Positions 51,753 through 61,010 of a stretch of 64,000 nt of DNA are shown here, one piece after another. Position numbers and translations under genes: made by a program. The stretch is from PALSA-270 sp963770915 (GTDB lineage: Bacteria; Acidobacteriota; Terriglobia; Terriglobales; Acidobacteriaceae): the NCBI GenBank assembly GCA_963770915.1, contig CAVYRG010000001.1, positions 3,410,001 to 3,474,000 on the forward strand, written 5' to 3'. Under the pieces are notes generated by a model, which was not told the DNA's origin, did not search any database, and was given only the letters and a program-made list of their open reading frames with translations. Positions within the stretch are counted from its first letter, which is position 1; each line of letters opens with the position of its first letter.

Positions 51753-53899
51753 TGAAAACGCGGCAACGCGAGCTGCGCGATTACATCTCGGCGATTTCCG
51801 AGCGCGCTGACGTTCGGGCGGGCTCCCCTCTGCCTTTGGGAACTCAGCAATGGGGAGCAGGAGTTAACTTTGCCCTTTTCAGCCGTGACGCCACCAGTGT
51901 CCGGTTGGAGTTGTTCGACCATCCTGAAGACGCAACCCCCGCCCAGGCAATCGACCTGGATTCAGTGCGCAATCGCACCGGCGACGTATGGCACGTTTGG
52001 GTAGAGGGGATCGGTCCAGGTCAACTCTATGCTTACCGCGTGGATGGCCCTTACGAGCCCAGCCAAGGACATCGTTTCAATTTCAACAGGCTTCTCCTCG
52101 ACCCCTTCGCTGCCGCAATTTCGCATCTGCCTTCGTGGGATTTTGCATCGGCTCGTGGATACGACCCATCGGCACCCGAGCAAGACCTGGCTCTCTCGAC
52201 GCTGGACAATTCCAGCTCGATGCCGAAATGCGTCTTTGTCAACGAGCCCTTTGATTGGGACGGAGACCAGCCACCCCGGCATTCGTGGTCGACGACCGTT
52301 ATTTACGAAACGCACGTTCGCGGCTTTACCATTCACCCGAAGTCAGGCGTGGAGCATCCGGGAACCTACCGAGGCCTGCTGGAAAAAATCCCCTATTTCA
52401 AAGAACTGGGCGTAACGGCCGTGGAATTAATGCCTGTGCTGGAATTCAATGACCACGCGTCAGATATCAATCCGCAAACAGGGCAGCCGCTGGGGAACTA
52501 CTGGGGATACGATCCCGTGGTTTTTTGTGCACCCAAAGCTTCCTATAGCAGTGCGGGAGGTTTGGGCCAGCAGAAGCTGGAGTTCAAAGAAATGGTCCGC
52601 GCCTTGCACAACGCCGGAATCGAAGTGATCTTGGACGTGGTGTTCAATCACACGGCGGAGGGAAACGAACTGGGGCCGACGCTCTGTTTCCGTGGGATCG
52701 ACAACGCCATCTTCTACACGTTGGCGGACGACAAGCGCTACTACAAGGACTACACCGGAACAGGCAACACCATCAACGCGAACCATCCCGTGGTAAGGGA
52801 CCACATCCTGGCCGCGCTCCGTTTTTGGATGATCGAGATGCACGTAGATGGATTCCGCTTCGACTTGGCGTCGGTTCTCGGCCGGGACCGCAGCGGCAAG
52901 CTGCTAGCGAATGCCCCTCTTCTCGAAAGGATCGCCGAGGACCCGATCTTGAGAGAGGTAAAAATCATCGCCGAGGCCTGGGACGCCGCCGGAGCATACG
53001 AGGTGGGTAGTTTTTCAGAGCGGCGTTGGGCGGAGTGGAACGGCCGGTACCGCGATGATGTACGGCGTTTCTGGCGCGGCGATGATGGGATGCTCGCTCT
53101 GTTTGCCAGCCGCATCTGCGGCAGTGCCGATATCTACGCCAAGTCCGGCAAAGGCCCGGAGAGCAGCATCAATTTCGTCACCTGTCACGATGGCTTCACT
53201 TTGAACGACCTGGTCAGCTATCGCAACAAGCACAATGAGGCAAACGGAGAGAACAATCGTGATGGGACCGATGCCAACTTCAGCGACAACCACGGTACTG
53301 AGGGCGAGACTGCAGATGTTGGGGTCGAGACCTTGCGGAAACGCCAGATCAAGAACTTCCTTCTTACTTTACTGATCTCGCGCGGAGTGCCGATGCTGCT
53401 CGGCGGAGACGAATTCCGCCGCACCCAAGGCGGCAACAATAATGCCTACTGCCAAGACAACCAAGCTAGCTGGTACGATTGGAACTGTCTGCAACAGCAC
53501 AGGGAAACTTTCCGCTTTACCCGTGGCATGATCGCCTTTCGTTGTGCTCATCCGGTTCTGAGTAAGGAGCAATTCTACACGGACGCCGAGATCCATTGGT
53601 TTGGCCCGCAAGGAGGATTGCCCAACTGGGCCGACCCTAAAGAAAAGCAGTTTGCCTGTCTGATCTATGAGGATGCGCAGCGCGCACTCTGCCTCATGTT
53701 CAATGCCGGCACCGATGCGGCTGATTTCCGCTTGCCGCACATACTTGGGGCTGAGTGGCGTTTGGCAGTAGACACCTCTCGCGAGGCGCCAAACGATCTG
53801 TTTGCTGCGGGCGAGGAACCGCGTTGGGAAGATCCACAAACCTACCACTTGGGGTCACGATCTAGCGCCATACTTCTGGCGGGATGGGGTGGAGGCTAG
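51752..53899 (+). CDS. glgX: Glycogen debranching enzyme GlgX
   Basis: 715 residues from the ATG in TAATG at 51752 (a GTG at 51740 is possible). An N-terminal CBM48 part (PLPLGTQQWGAGVNFALFS) is followed by the GH13 barrel. DGFRFDLASVLGRD holds the nucleophile, IIAEAWDA the acid and FVTCHDGFTLNDLVSY the third Asp. This is the GlgX/TreX pattern. It cuts alpha-1,6 branches left by the phosphorylase. Confidence 0.95.
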   Translation: MKTRQRELRDYISAISERADVRAGSPLPLGTQQWGAGVNFALFSRDATSVRLELFDHPEDATPAQAIDLDSVRNRTGDVWHVWVEGIGPGQLYAYRVDGPYEPSQGHRFNFNRLLLDPFAAAISHLPSWDFASARGYDPSAPEQDLALSTLDNSSSMPKCVFVNEPFDWDGDQPPRHSWSTTVIYETHVRGFTIHPKSGVEHPGTYRGLLEKIPYFKELGVTAVELMPVLEFNDHASDINPQTGQPLGNYWGYDPVVFCAPKASYSSAGGLGQQKLEFKEMVRALHNAGIEVILDVVFNHTAEGNELGPTLCFRGIDNAIFYTLADDKRYYKDYTGTGNTINANHPVVRDHILAALRFWMIEMHVDGFRFDLASVLGRDRSGKLLANAPLLERIAEDPILREVKIIAEAWDAAGAYEVGSFSERRWAEWNGRYRDDVRRFWRGDDGMLALFASRICGSADIYAKSGKGPESSINFVTCHDGFTLNDLVSYRNKHNEANGENNRDGTDANFSDNHGTEGETADVGVETLRKRQIKNFLLTLLISRGVPMLLGGDEFRRTQGGNNNAYCQDNQASWYDWNCLQQHRETFRFTRGMIAFRCAHPVLSKEQFYTDAEIHWFGPQGGLPNWADPKEKQFACLIYEDAQRALCLMFNAGTDAADFRLPHILGAEWRLAVDTSREAPNDLFAAGEEPRWEDPQTYHLGSRSSAILLAGWGGG

Positions 53900-53949
53900 C
53901 CATCCATGACATCGGCTAGCCCAGACGTTCTTACAAAGAGCAGACGACA

Positions 53950-54987
53950 ATGCTGGTGATCCCCGAGAGGAATCGGCAAAACCGCAATCACGCCTTCGCG
54001 CTTGCTGGCGCGGCGGCAGCGGCGTCCCTGGTTGCGGGCTGGTTTTGGGAGCCTGCTCTTTTCTCGCTAGTTCTCTCTCCGTTCATCTATTGGTTGGTTC
54101 GACGGCGATGCATACGGCGGTTGAGGATAACGGAACAACCGTTCCCCGCTTCGTGGGAACAGGTGCTTCAATCTCACGTCGCCTTTTTCCGGGCGTTACC
54201 GACTCATGAGAAAGAACGATTTCGACAGCTTATCAAAGTTTTTCTGGATGAGGTCCGGATCACCGGCATCCAGACCGAGGTCGATGACACAATTCGGGTT
54301 TTGGTGGCCGCCAGTGCGGCGATCCCGATATTTGGATTCCATGACTGGGAATACCGCCGCCTGGGTGAAGTGCTCATCTACCCTGAGTCATTCAGCGAGG
54401 AGTACCAAACCACTGGGAGTGCCGACGAGAATATTCTTGGCATGGTCGGGCTGAGGCAATTGCGTGGTGTGATGATTCTGTCTAAGCCGTCTCTGCTCGC
54501 GGGATTCGATGCTCCATCCACTGGAGACAATGTGGGCATCCATGAGTTCGCGCATCTAGTGGAGGTAGAAGAGGCCGAAAACGGTCCGCCCCCCGAGGTT
54601 CCCTGGCAAGCCGTCAATCAATGGGTGAAGTACGTCGCACGCGAGCTTTCTCATCCCTCCAGGAACCGCACCTACATCCGCGATTACGCTTACACGAACG
54701 ACCGTGAATTCTTTGCGGTGCTGGCGGAGTATTTCTTCAAGTTGCCAGACTTGCTCGAAAACAAAGACCCTCAATTGTATGGAATGCTCCAGAAGATGTT
54801 CCATCAGGACACGGCATCTCTGATGAAACCCTTCGCGCGCCGGCCGCGATACGGTCGGAATGCTCCTTGCCCGTGCGGGAGCGGGAAGAAGTACAAGCAT
54901 TGCTGTCTGTTGAAGGCGGCTGAGACGAGGACGGCAAATGCGATCGACAAACGGTCCGCGGCGGTGGCCCAAAAGCAGGAGAATTAA
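53950..54987 (+). CDS. MtfA-like zinc peptidase with membrane helices and SEC-C tail
   Basis: 345 residues. Two hydrophobic stretches near the N-terminus (about 15-45) may span the membrane. The MtfA-like part follows (LPTHEKERFRQLIKVFL, GIHEFAHLVEVEE with the HExxH zinc site). The end carries a SEC-C motif, APCPCGSGKKYKHCC. In E. coli, MtfA binds the glucose repressor Mlc, so its place inside a glycogen/sugar run is suggestive. The added helices and SEC-C tail are not part of E. coli MtfA. Function here is inferred. Confidence 0.82.
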   Translation: MLVIPERNRQNRNHAFALAGAAAAASLVAGWFWEPALFSLVLSPFIYWLVRRRCIRRLRITEQPFPASWEQVLQSHVAFFRALPTHEKERFRQLIKVFLDEVRITGIQTEVDDTIRVLVAASAAIPIFGFHDWEYRRLGEVLIYPESFSEEYQTTGSADENILGMVGLRQLRGVMILSKPSLLAGFDAPSTGDNVGIHEFAHLVEVEEAENGPPPEVPWQAVNQWVKYVARELSHPSRNRTYIRDYAYTNDREFFAVLAEYFFKLPDLLENKDPQLYGMLQKMFHQDTASLMKPFARRPRYGRNAPCPCGSGKKYKHCCLLKAAETRTANAIDKRSAAVAQKQEN

Positions 54988-54990
54988 CTC

Positions 54991-57390
54991 ATGAAGACTA
55001 AGACCCTTTCCCCGGAATTGCTCGACAGAATGAATGCCTACTGGCGCGCCGGCAATTATCTCTCGGTCGGCCAGATTTATCTTTACGACAATCCTCTGCT
55101 CAAGCGGCCGCTGGCGCTCCCGGATGTGAAGCACATGCTGCTGGGACACTGGGGCACAACCCCTGGGCAGAACTTCATTTATGTGCATTTGAACCGGGTC
55201 ATTAAGAAATATGATCTCGACATGATTTACGTCTCCGGCCCCGGTCACGGCGGCCCGGCCGTCGTGGGCAACACTTACCTCGAGGGTACTTACAGCGAGA
55301 TTTATCCGAACATCAGCCAGGATGAGGCCGGGCTACGCAGGCTGTTCATTCAATTTTCCTTTCCCGGAGGAATTCCCAGCCACGCGTCCCCGGAGTGTCC
55401 TGGATCGATCCACGAGGGCGGCGAGCTTGGCTATTCGCTCAGTCATTCGTTCGGGGCCGTGTTCGACAATCCCGATCTCGTGGTCGCCTGCGTGGTCGGC
55501 GATGGCGAAGCGGAGACCGGACCGCTTTCCACGGCGTGGCATTCCAACAAATTTATGGATCCGGCCACGGATGGCGCAGTGCTGCCGATCCTGCATCTCA
55601 ACGGCTACAAGATCTCGAACCCGACTGTCCTCGCCCGCATCACACACGAGGAATTGGAGCAACTGCTACGCGGCTACGGGTGGACGCCCTACTTCGTCGA
55701 GGGTCATGAGCCCGCGCTGATGCATGAGGCCATGGCCACTACGCTCGACACGGCGGTCGAGCAGATCAAGAAAATTCAGCAGGACGCCCGCGTTCACGGC
55801 AATTTGGAGCGTCCGCGCTGGCCGATGATTGTCCTCAATTCGCCCAAAGGCTGGACCGGGCCGAAGATGGTCGATGGTCTGCAGATCGAAGGCACTTTCC
55901 GTGCGCATCAGGTGCCGCTCTCTGACCCAGCCACCCATCCCGAGCACCTCAAGCTGTTGGAAGACTGGCTGAAGAGCTACCGGCCGGAGGAACTCTTCGA
56001 TGAGCAGGGCCGCCTGAAGCCGGAACTCGCCGAACTTGCGCCCAAGGGAGATCGACGCATGGGTGCGAATCCTCATGCCAACGGCGGCATTCTGCTCCGT
56101 GACCTGCGGATGCCCGACTTCTGTGACTACGCAGTCGACGTGCCCTCGCCGGGAGTGCTTGGCATCGGCGATACGCATGTGCTCGGGCGATTCCTGCGCG
56201 ATGTAACGAAGCTGAATAGTGAGCAGCGGAATTTCCGGGTCTTTGGTCCTGACGAGTCGCTCTCCAACGGCCTGGAAGCGGTCTTTGAAGTGACCAACCG
56301 CCAGTGGGAAGGCGCGACCATGCCCAATGACGAATTTCTCGCGCCCGACGGGCGAGTCATGGAGATGCTCAGCGAGCACCAATGCGAGGGCTGGCTCGAA
56401 GGCTACCTGCTCACCGGACGGCACGGACTCTTCAACTGCTATGAGGCGTTTATTCACATCGTCGATTCGATGTTCAACCAGCATGCCAAGTGGTTGAAGG
56501 TTACATCACACTTGCCGTGGCGACGGAAGATCTCCTCGTTAAATTACCTGCTGGCCTCGCATGTCTGGCGCCAGGATCACAACGGCTTCACCCACCAAGA
56601 TCCCGGTTTCGTCGACCACGTCGTGAACAAGAAGGCCGAGGTGGTGCGGATTTACTTTCCGCCGGATGCGAACTGCCTGTTGTCAGTAATGGACCATTGC
56701 CTGCGCAGCCGGCATTACGTCAATCTCGTGATTGCGGGCAAACACCCGGCGCCGCAGTGGCTGACAATGGACGCCGCAGTCAAACATTGCACCGAAGGAA
56801 TTGGCATCTGGCAGTGGGCCAGCAACGATCAAGGTGTTGCGCCTGACGTGGTCATGGCCTGCTGTGGCGACGTGCCTACGCTGGAGACGCTCGCCGCGGT
56901 CTCAATTATGCGCGAGCATCTGCCAGACCTGAAAATCCGGGTGATCAATGTCGTCGACCTCATGAAACTGCAGCCGCAGAGCGAGCACCCGCACGGGCTG
57001 AGCGACGTGGATTTCGACGAACTCTTCACCAAGAACAAGCCGGTCATCTTCGCCTTCCATGCCTACCCCTGGTTGATCCACCGGCTGACCTACCGACGCA
57101 CCAACCACGACAACATCCACGTCCGCGGCTACAAGGAAGAGGGCACCATTACTACGCCCTTCGACATGACGGTGATGAACGATCTGGACCGCTTCCATCT
57201 CGTGATGGACACCATCGACCGCTTGCCGCAGACCGGCGACAAGGGCGTCTACCTGAAGCAGCAGCTCAAGGACAAGCTGATCGACCACAAGCAGTACATC
57301 GACAAGCACGGCGAAGACATGCCGGAGATCCGCAACTGGAAGTGGAGTCGAAGCGATGGTGAGAAGGGGAAGCCGGTAGCGGAGAGATAA
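54991..57390 (+). CDS. xfp: Phosphoketolase (xylulose-5-P/fructose-6-P)
   Basis: 799 residues, a normal length. GPGHGGPAVVGNTYLEGTYSEIYP, GGELGYSLSHSFGAVFDNPD, VVGDGEAETGPLSTAWHSNKF and IHRLTYRRTNHDNIHVRGYKEEGT are hallmarks. It splits xylulose-5-P or fructose-6-P to acetyl-phosphate with thiamine diphosphate. No acetate kinase or phosphotransacetylase gene lies nearby. It starts three bases after the MtfA-like gene. Confidence 0.97.
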   Translation: MKTKTLSPELLDRMNAYWRAGNYLSVGQIYLYDNPLLKRPLALPDVKHMLLGHWGTTPGQNFIYVHLNRVIKKYDLDMIYVSGPGHGGPAVVGNTYLEGTYSEIYPNISQDEAGLRRLFIQFSFPGGIPSHASPECPGSIHEGGELGYSLSHSFGAVFDNPDLVVACVVGDGEAETGPLSTAWHSNKFMDPATDGAVLPILHLNGYKISNPTVLARITHEELEQLLRGYGWTPYFVEGHEPALMHEAMATTLDTAVEQIKKIQQDARVHGNLERPRWPMIVLNSPKGWTGPKMVDGLQIEGTFRAHQVPLSDPATHPEHLKLLEDWLKSYRPEELFDEQGRLKPELAELAPKGDRRMGANPHANGGILLRDLRMPDFCDYAVDVPSPGVLGIGDTHVLGRFLRDVTKLNSEQRNFRVFGPDESLSNGLEAVFEVTNRQWEGATMPNDEFLAPDGRVMEMLSEHQCEGWLEGYLLTGRHGLFNCYEAFIHIVDSMFNQHAKWLKVTSHLPWRRKISSLNYLLASHVWRQDHNGFTHQDPGFVDHVVNKKAEVVRIYFPPDANCLLSVMDHCLRSRHYVNLVIAGKHPAPQWLTMDAAVKHCTEGIGIWQWASNDQGVAPDVVMACCGDVPTLETLAAVSIMREHLPDLKIRVINVVDLMKLQPQSEHPHGLSDVDFDELFTKNKPVIFAFHAYPWLIHRLTYRRTNHDNIHVRGYKEEGTITTPFDMTVMNDLDRFHLVMDTIDRLPQTGDKGVYLKQQLKDKLIDHKQYIDKHGEDMPEIRNWKWSRSDGEKGKPVAER

Positions 57391-57401
57391 GGGAGTCCAC
57401 A

Positions 57402-57800
57402 ATGCCCATTCAAATCAAGGAAGAAAACGGCGGCAAGGTGCTGGTCCTTCACATCAGCGGGAAGCTCGTAAAGGCAGATTACGAGCGCTTTGTACCGGAG
57501 TTCGAGCGACTGCTCCGGCAACACGGAAAATTGCGCGTGCTGTTCGACATGAGCGATTTCCACGGCTGGGAGGGCAGCGCGGCGTGGGAAGACATCAAGT
57601 TTGACATAAAACACTTCGCCGACATCGAACGGCTCGCGATGGTTGGGAATAAGAAATGGCAGCACGGCATGGCGATGTTCTTTAAGCCGTTCACCAAAGC
57701 GACGAGCCGGTACTTTGATCATGCCGACGCCGCTGAGGCGGGGAAGTGGTTGGGCGAAGGATACGCGGGGACGCGTGCCACCGGAGACAATGACCAATGA
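57402..57800 (+). CDS. SpoIIAA-like / STAS-fold protein
   Basis: 132 residues. It begins PIQIKEENGGKVLVLHISGKL and contains LRVLFDMSDFHGWE and RLAMVGNKKWQHGMAMFFKP. These match the SpoIIAA-like (CRAL-TRIO/STAS-fold) family of small soluble proteins. Their ligands are unknown. Its stop overlaps the H+-ATPase start by four bases, so it may regulate that pump; this is inference from context. Confidence 0.85.
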   Translation: MPIQIKEENGGKVLVLHISGKLVKADYERFVPEFERLLRQHGKLRVLFDMSDFHGWEGSAAWEDIKFDIKHFADIERLAMVGNKKWQHGMAMFFKPFTKATSRYFDHADAAEAGKWLGEGYAGTRATGDNDQ

Positions 57801-60319
57801 AGGCCAATGCCAAACACGTCGAGGAGGTTCTCGAATCAAGGCCCAATGCGAAGGACGATTTGAAATCCCTGCCCCTAGCGGAACTTGAGAAAAACTTAGC
57901 GTCGTCGCCGGACGGCCTCAGTCAAGCCGAGGCGCACAGACGGCTGGCGCAATACGGGCCGAATGCGATCGCGGAAAAGAAAACCAATCCGTTCCTGAAG
58001 TTCCTCACCTATTTTTGGGGGCCCATCCCCTGGATGATCGAAGGGGCGGTGATTCTATCCGGCGTGGTCCGGCACTGGCCGGATTTTTTCATCATTCTCC
58101 TTTTGCTTGTTTCTAACGCCGTCGTGGGATTCTGGGAAGAACACCAGGCCGGCAATGCCATCGCTGCCCTGAAGGCCAAGCTGGCGATCACGGCCAAGGT
58201 GAAACGCGATGGGAAGTGGAGCACGCCGGCGGCGCGTGAGTTGGTGCCGGGTGACGTCATCCGCGTGCGCCTGGGCGACATCGTGCCAGCGGATGCGCGC
58301 TTGCTGGCAGGCGATCCGGTGGAAGTGGATCAGTCCGCGTTGACAGGCGAATCTTTGCCCGTCACGCGCAAAACTGGTGAAGCCGTGTTCTCGGGCTCGA
58401 TTATCCGCCAGGGCGAAATCGATGCCATGGTTTATGCCACGGGCGCGAATACCTACTTCGGCAAGACCGCGCAACTGGTGGGGGAGGCTCACACCGTCAG
58501 CCATTTCCAGCGCGCCGTGCTGAAGATTGGCGATTACTTGATCATCCTCGCGGTGGTTCTTGTGGCCGTGATTATTATCGTCGCCCTGTTCCGTGGTGAC
58601 CCGATCCTCAGTACGTTGGAATTCGCTTTGGTGCTTCTGGTGGCCGCGATCCCCGTAGCCATGCCCACGGTGCTGTCAGTGACCATGGCAGTCGGCGCAC
58701 GTCTCCTGGCAAAAAAGGAAGCGATTGTAACGAGGTTGTCGGCAATCGAGGAACTCGCGGGCGTGGACGTGCTGTGCTCGGACAAGACCGGCACATTGAC
58801 TCAGAACAAGCTGACGCTGGGAGATCCATTCTGCGCTAACGGTATAGCTGCCGAACAAGTCATTCTCGACGCAGCGCTCGCTTCGCGTGCGGAAGACAAG
58901 GACACCATCGACCTGGCCGTGATCGGCGGCCTGAAGAGCGATCAAGCCTTGAAAGGCTATCAGGTGCTCCACTTTCAGCCGTTCGACCCTGTGCATAAGC
59001 GCACGGAAGCCACCGTCAAAACTGCGGATGGAAAACAGTTCAACGTAGCCAAGGGAGCGCCGCAGGTGATCCTGGAGATGTCGACCAATGCGGAGGCAGT
59101 AAAGCCGGCCGTTGAGAAAGCTGTCAATGAATTCGCTGCCCGGGGTTTCCGTTCATTGGGTGTGGCGCGGGCAGATCAGGAAGGCAAGTGGCAGTTTGTT
59201 GGCGTGTTGCCATTGTTCGATCCGCCCCGCGAGCAAGCCAAAGCAACTATCGCCAGCGCCCGGCAGATGGGTGTGAGCGTCAAAATGGTTACCGGCGACC
59301 AAATTGCCATCGCCCGGGAAACTGCTCGGCAACTGGGGCTGGGCAGGAACATCCTTGATGCCAGCGGATTGGGTGACACAAAGCATCACGAGACGGCGCA
59401 GTCGGCGGAGGCCATCGAAGAAGCCGACGGCTTCGCCCAAGTATTCCCCGAACATAAATTCCACATTGTGGATGTCCTGCAGCAGCGCGGCCACATCGTC
59501 GGTATGACCGGCGACGGGGTAAACGACGCCCCTGCGCTGAAGAAAGCAGACTGCGGCATTGCCGTTTCTGGCGCGACGGACGCGGCCCGCGCGGCTGCGT
59601 CCATCGTGCTGCTGGCGTCCGGCTTGTCGGTGATCATCGACGCGATCAAGGAGAGCCGGAAGATTTTCCAGCGGATGAACAGCTACGCCATCTACCGCAT
59701 CGCCGAAACGCTGCGCGTGCTGTTCTTCATGACCCTGGCGATCCTGGTGTTTAACTTCTATCCAGTGACCGCAGTGATGATCGTGATGCTGGCGTTGCTC
59801 AATGATGGAGCAATCCTATCCATCGCCTACGACAACGTTCATTACAAGGACAAGCCCGAGGCTTGGAACATGCGCCTGGTACTTGGGATTTCCACGGTGT
59901 TGGGCATCATTGGCGTCGTGGCCGCGTTTGGATTGTTCTATCTCGGCGAGCGCATATTTCAACTCGACCGTGCGCACATTCAGACGCTGATGTACCTGAA
60001 GCTTTCTGTAGCCGGACATCTGACGATTTTCCTGACGCGCACACGGGGCCCGTTCTGGTCCATACGCCCGGCCCGGATTCTATGGGTAGCGGTGCTCGGC
60101 ACGCAGACGCTGGCCACCCTGATTGCGGTTTATGGCGTATTCATGACGCCCCTCGGCTGGGGCTGGGCAGGCTTCGTTTGGGCCTACGCTCTGGCTTGGG
60201 CTCTGGTGAATGACCGCGTGAAACTGCTCGCCTATCGGATCTTTGATCCTACTAAAACCCCATTGTTGGCCAAGGAGCAATTCAATCTCACCCCGCAGGG
60301 GGCTACACGGAGTTTATGA
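57797..60319 (+). CDS. P-type H+-transporting ATPase (PMA1-like, type P3A)
   Basis: 840 residues. Features in order: actuator-domain TGESLPVTRK, membrane helix with VAAIPVAMPTVLSVT, phosphorylation motif CSDKTGTLTQNKL, KGAPQ, DPPREQ and TGDGVNDAPALKKADCGIAV, then C-terminal helices. The VAMPTVLSVT sequence and overall length fit the plasma-membrane proton ATPases of plants, fungi and some bacteria. It uses ATP to expel H+ and so could hold membrane potential and pH when respiration is low. It ends the long co-directional run from promoter copy 4. Confidence 0.93.
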   Translation: MKANAKHVEEVLESRPNAKDDLKSLPLAELEKNLASSPDGLSQAEAHRRLAQYGPNAIAEKKTNPFLKFLTYFWGPIPWMIEGAVILSGVVRHWPDFFIILLLLVSNAVVGFWEEHQAGNAIAALKAKLAITAKVKRDGKWSTPAARELVPGDVIRVRLGDIVPADARLLAGDPVEVDQSALTGESLPVTRKTGEAVFSGSIIRQGEIDAMVYATGANTYFGKTAQLVGEAHTVSHFQRAVLKIGDYLIILAVVLVAVIIIVALFRGDPILSTLEFALVLLVAAIPVAMPTVLSVTMAVGARLLAKKEAIVTRLSAIEELAGVDVLCSDKTGTLTQNKLTLGDPFCANGIAAEQVILDAALASRAEDKDTIDLAVIGGLKSDQALKGYQVLHFQPFDPVHKRTEATVKTADGKQFNVAKGAPQVILEMSTNAEAVKPAVEKAVNEFAARGFRSLGVARADQEGKWQFVGVLPLFDPPREQAKATIASARQMGVSVKMVTGDQIAIARETARQLGLGRNILDASGLGDTKHHETAQSAEAIEEADGFAQVFPEHKFHIVDVLQQRGHIVGMTGDGVNDAPALKKADCGIAVSGATDAARAAASIVLLASGLSVIIDAIKESRKIFQRMNSYAIYRIAETLRVLFFMTLAILVFNFYPVTAVMIVMLALLNDGAILSIAYDNVHYKDKPEAWNMRLVLGISTVLGIIGVVAAFGLFYLGERIFQLDRAHIQTLMYLKLSVAGHLTIFLTRTRGPFWSIRPARILWVAVLGTQTLATLIAVYGVFMTPLGWGWAGFVWAYALAWALVNDRVKLLAYRIFDPTKTPLLAKEQFNLTPQGATRSL

Positions 60320-60443
60320 AACCCCGATGCCTTGCTTCGCGCGACCTAAGCTACGTCGCGACCGTTTTCGCGTGCCCCAAGCCGCCTCAGTGCGAGCCAA
60401 TATTAGCGGGCATTGCTCGCCGGGCTCCTTTGCTGAGCGATGC

Positions 60444-60502
60444 GCGTATTAACACAACGTTGAGCTCTTCTTTATGACTTCCTTATCTTTCGCCACTAGC
60501 AT
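60444..60502 (+). repeat. 59-bp promoter repeat, copy B
   Basis: It matches 44373-44431 at 52 of 59 bases, ungapped. The seven differences all lie outside the 18-bp core and the -10 box, which argues that these two parts are under selection. Confidence 0.8.
60469..60502 (+). promoter_or_regulatory. Direct-repeat box and -10 of the chaperone group (copy 5)
   Basis: The core TCTTTATGACTTCCTTAT (60469-60486) equals copy 4. The -10 TAGCAT spans 60497-60502. The first gene starts 130 bases downstream. Confidence 0.85.
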
Positions 60503-60632
60503 TGTCTTAGGTGTCGAAACGGGAGCGTGATCGGAGTGTTGTAAGAGACACGATGAAGCGGTGACCTCGCGGCGTCTCCACGAGTCCTGCTCTTTAGTCT
60601 AACGCGCAACCTCCGGTCGGAAGGAAGAACTG

Positions 60633-60896
60633 ATGTTATCGAAGTGCGCTAATCCGTCCTGCTCAAGGGTTTTCCGATACCTTCGCGAAGGAAAATTGTT
60701 TCGGCTGGAGCCGACCCAACCGAGCAGTCGGGACTCAGTCCAGCGCAACGAATGGTTCTGGCTCTGTGGACAATGCGTGTCGACGATCACGCTATCAGTA
60801 TCACGAGCGGGAGAGGTCGTAGCGTTCCCATCGCCCTCTGATCCAGAATTGTCGAACCGTGCGGAGCGGGAACTGTGTCTAAGGCAAGCGTCTTGA
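60633..60896 (+). CDS. Small Cys-rich protein, probable zinc ribbon
   Basis: 87 residues with AGGAAG upstream. CANPSCSRVFRYLREGKLF and FWLCGQCV give two Cys pairs spaced like a zinc ribbon; a variable basic tail follows. Short proteins of this form are, as far as I recall, common in Acidobacteriota and have no known function. It is the first gene after promoter copy 5. Confidence 0.65.
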   Translation: MLSKCANPSCSRVFRYLREGKLFRLEPTQPSSRDSVQRNEWFWLCGQCVSTITLSVSRAGEVVAFPSPSDPELSNRAERELCLRQAS

Positions 60897-61010
60897 GCAT
60901 CGACACACTTGCGAACAGGGCATGCGTATGCACGACGGAGTCTCGAAATCGGAGGGGTGTCCGGGGCAGCAGACCGTATTCGGCCATGATTTCTGTGAAA
61001 GGAAGAGACA

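Larger units (their letters stand above)
60320..60632. other. Intergenic region with promoter of the chaperone group
   Basis: 313 bases. The duplicated promoter block (60444-60502) occupies the centre. I see no coding sequence or strong hairpin terminator for the upstream ATPase gene. Confidence 0.6.

Noticed and set aside
55666..56484. Minus-strand frame of 272 codons opposite phosphoketolase
   Set aside because: Antisense shadow of a highly conserved enzyme gene.
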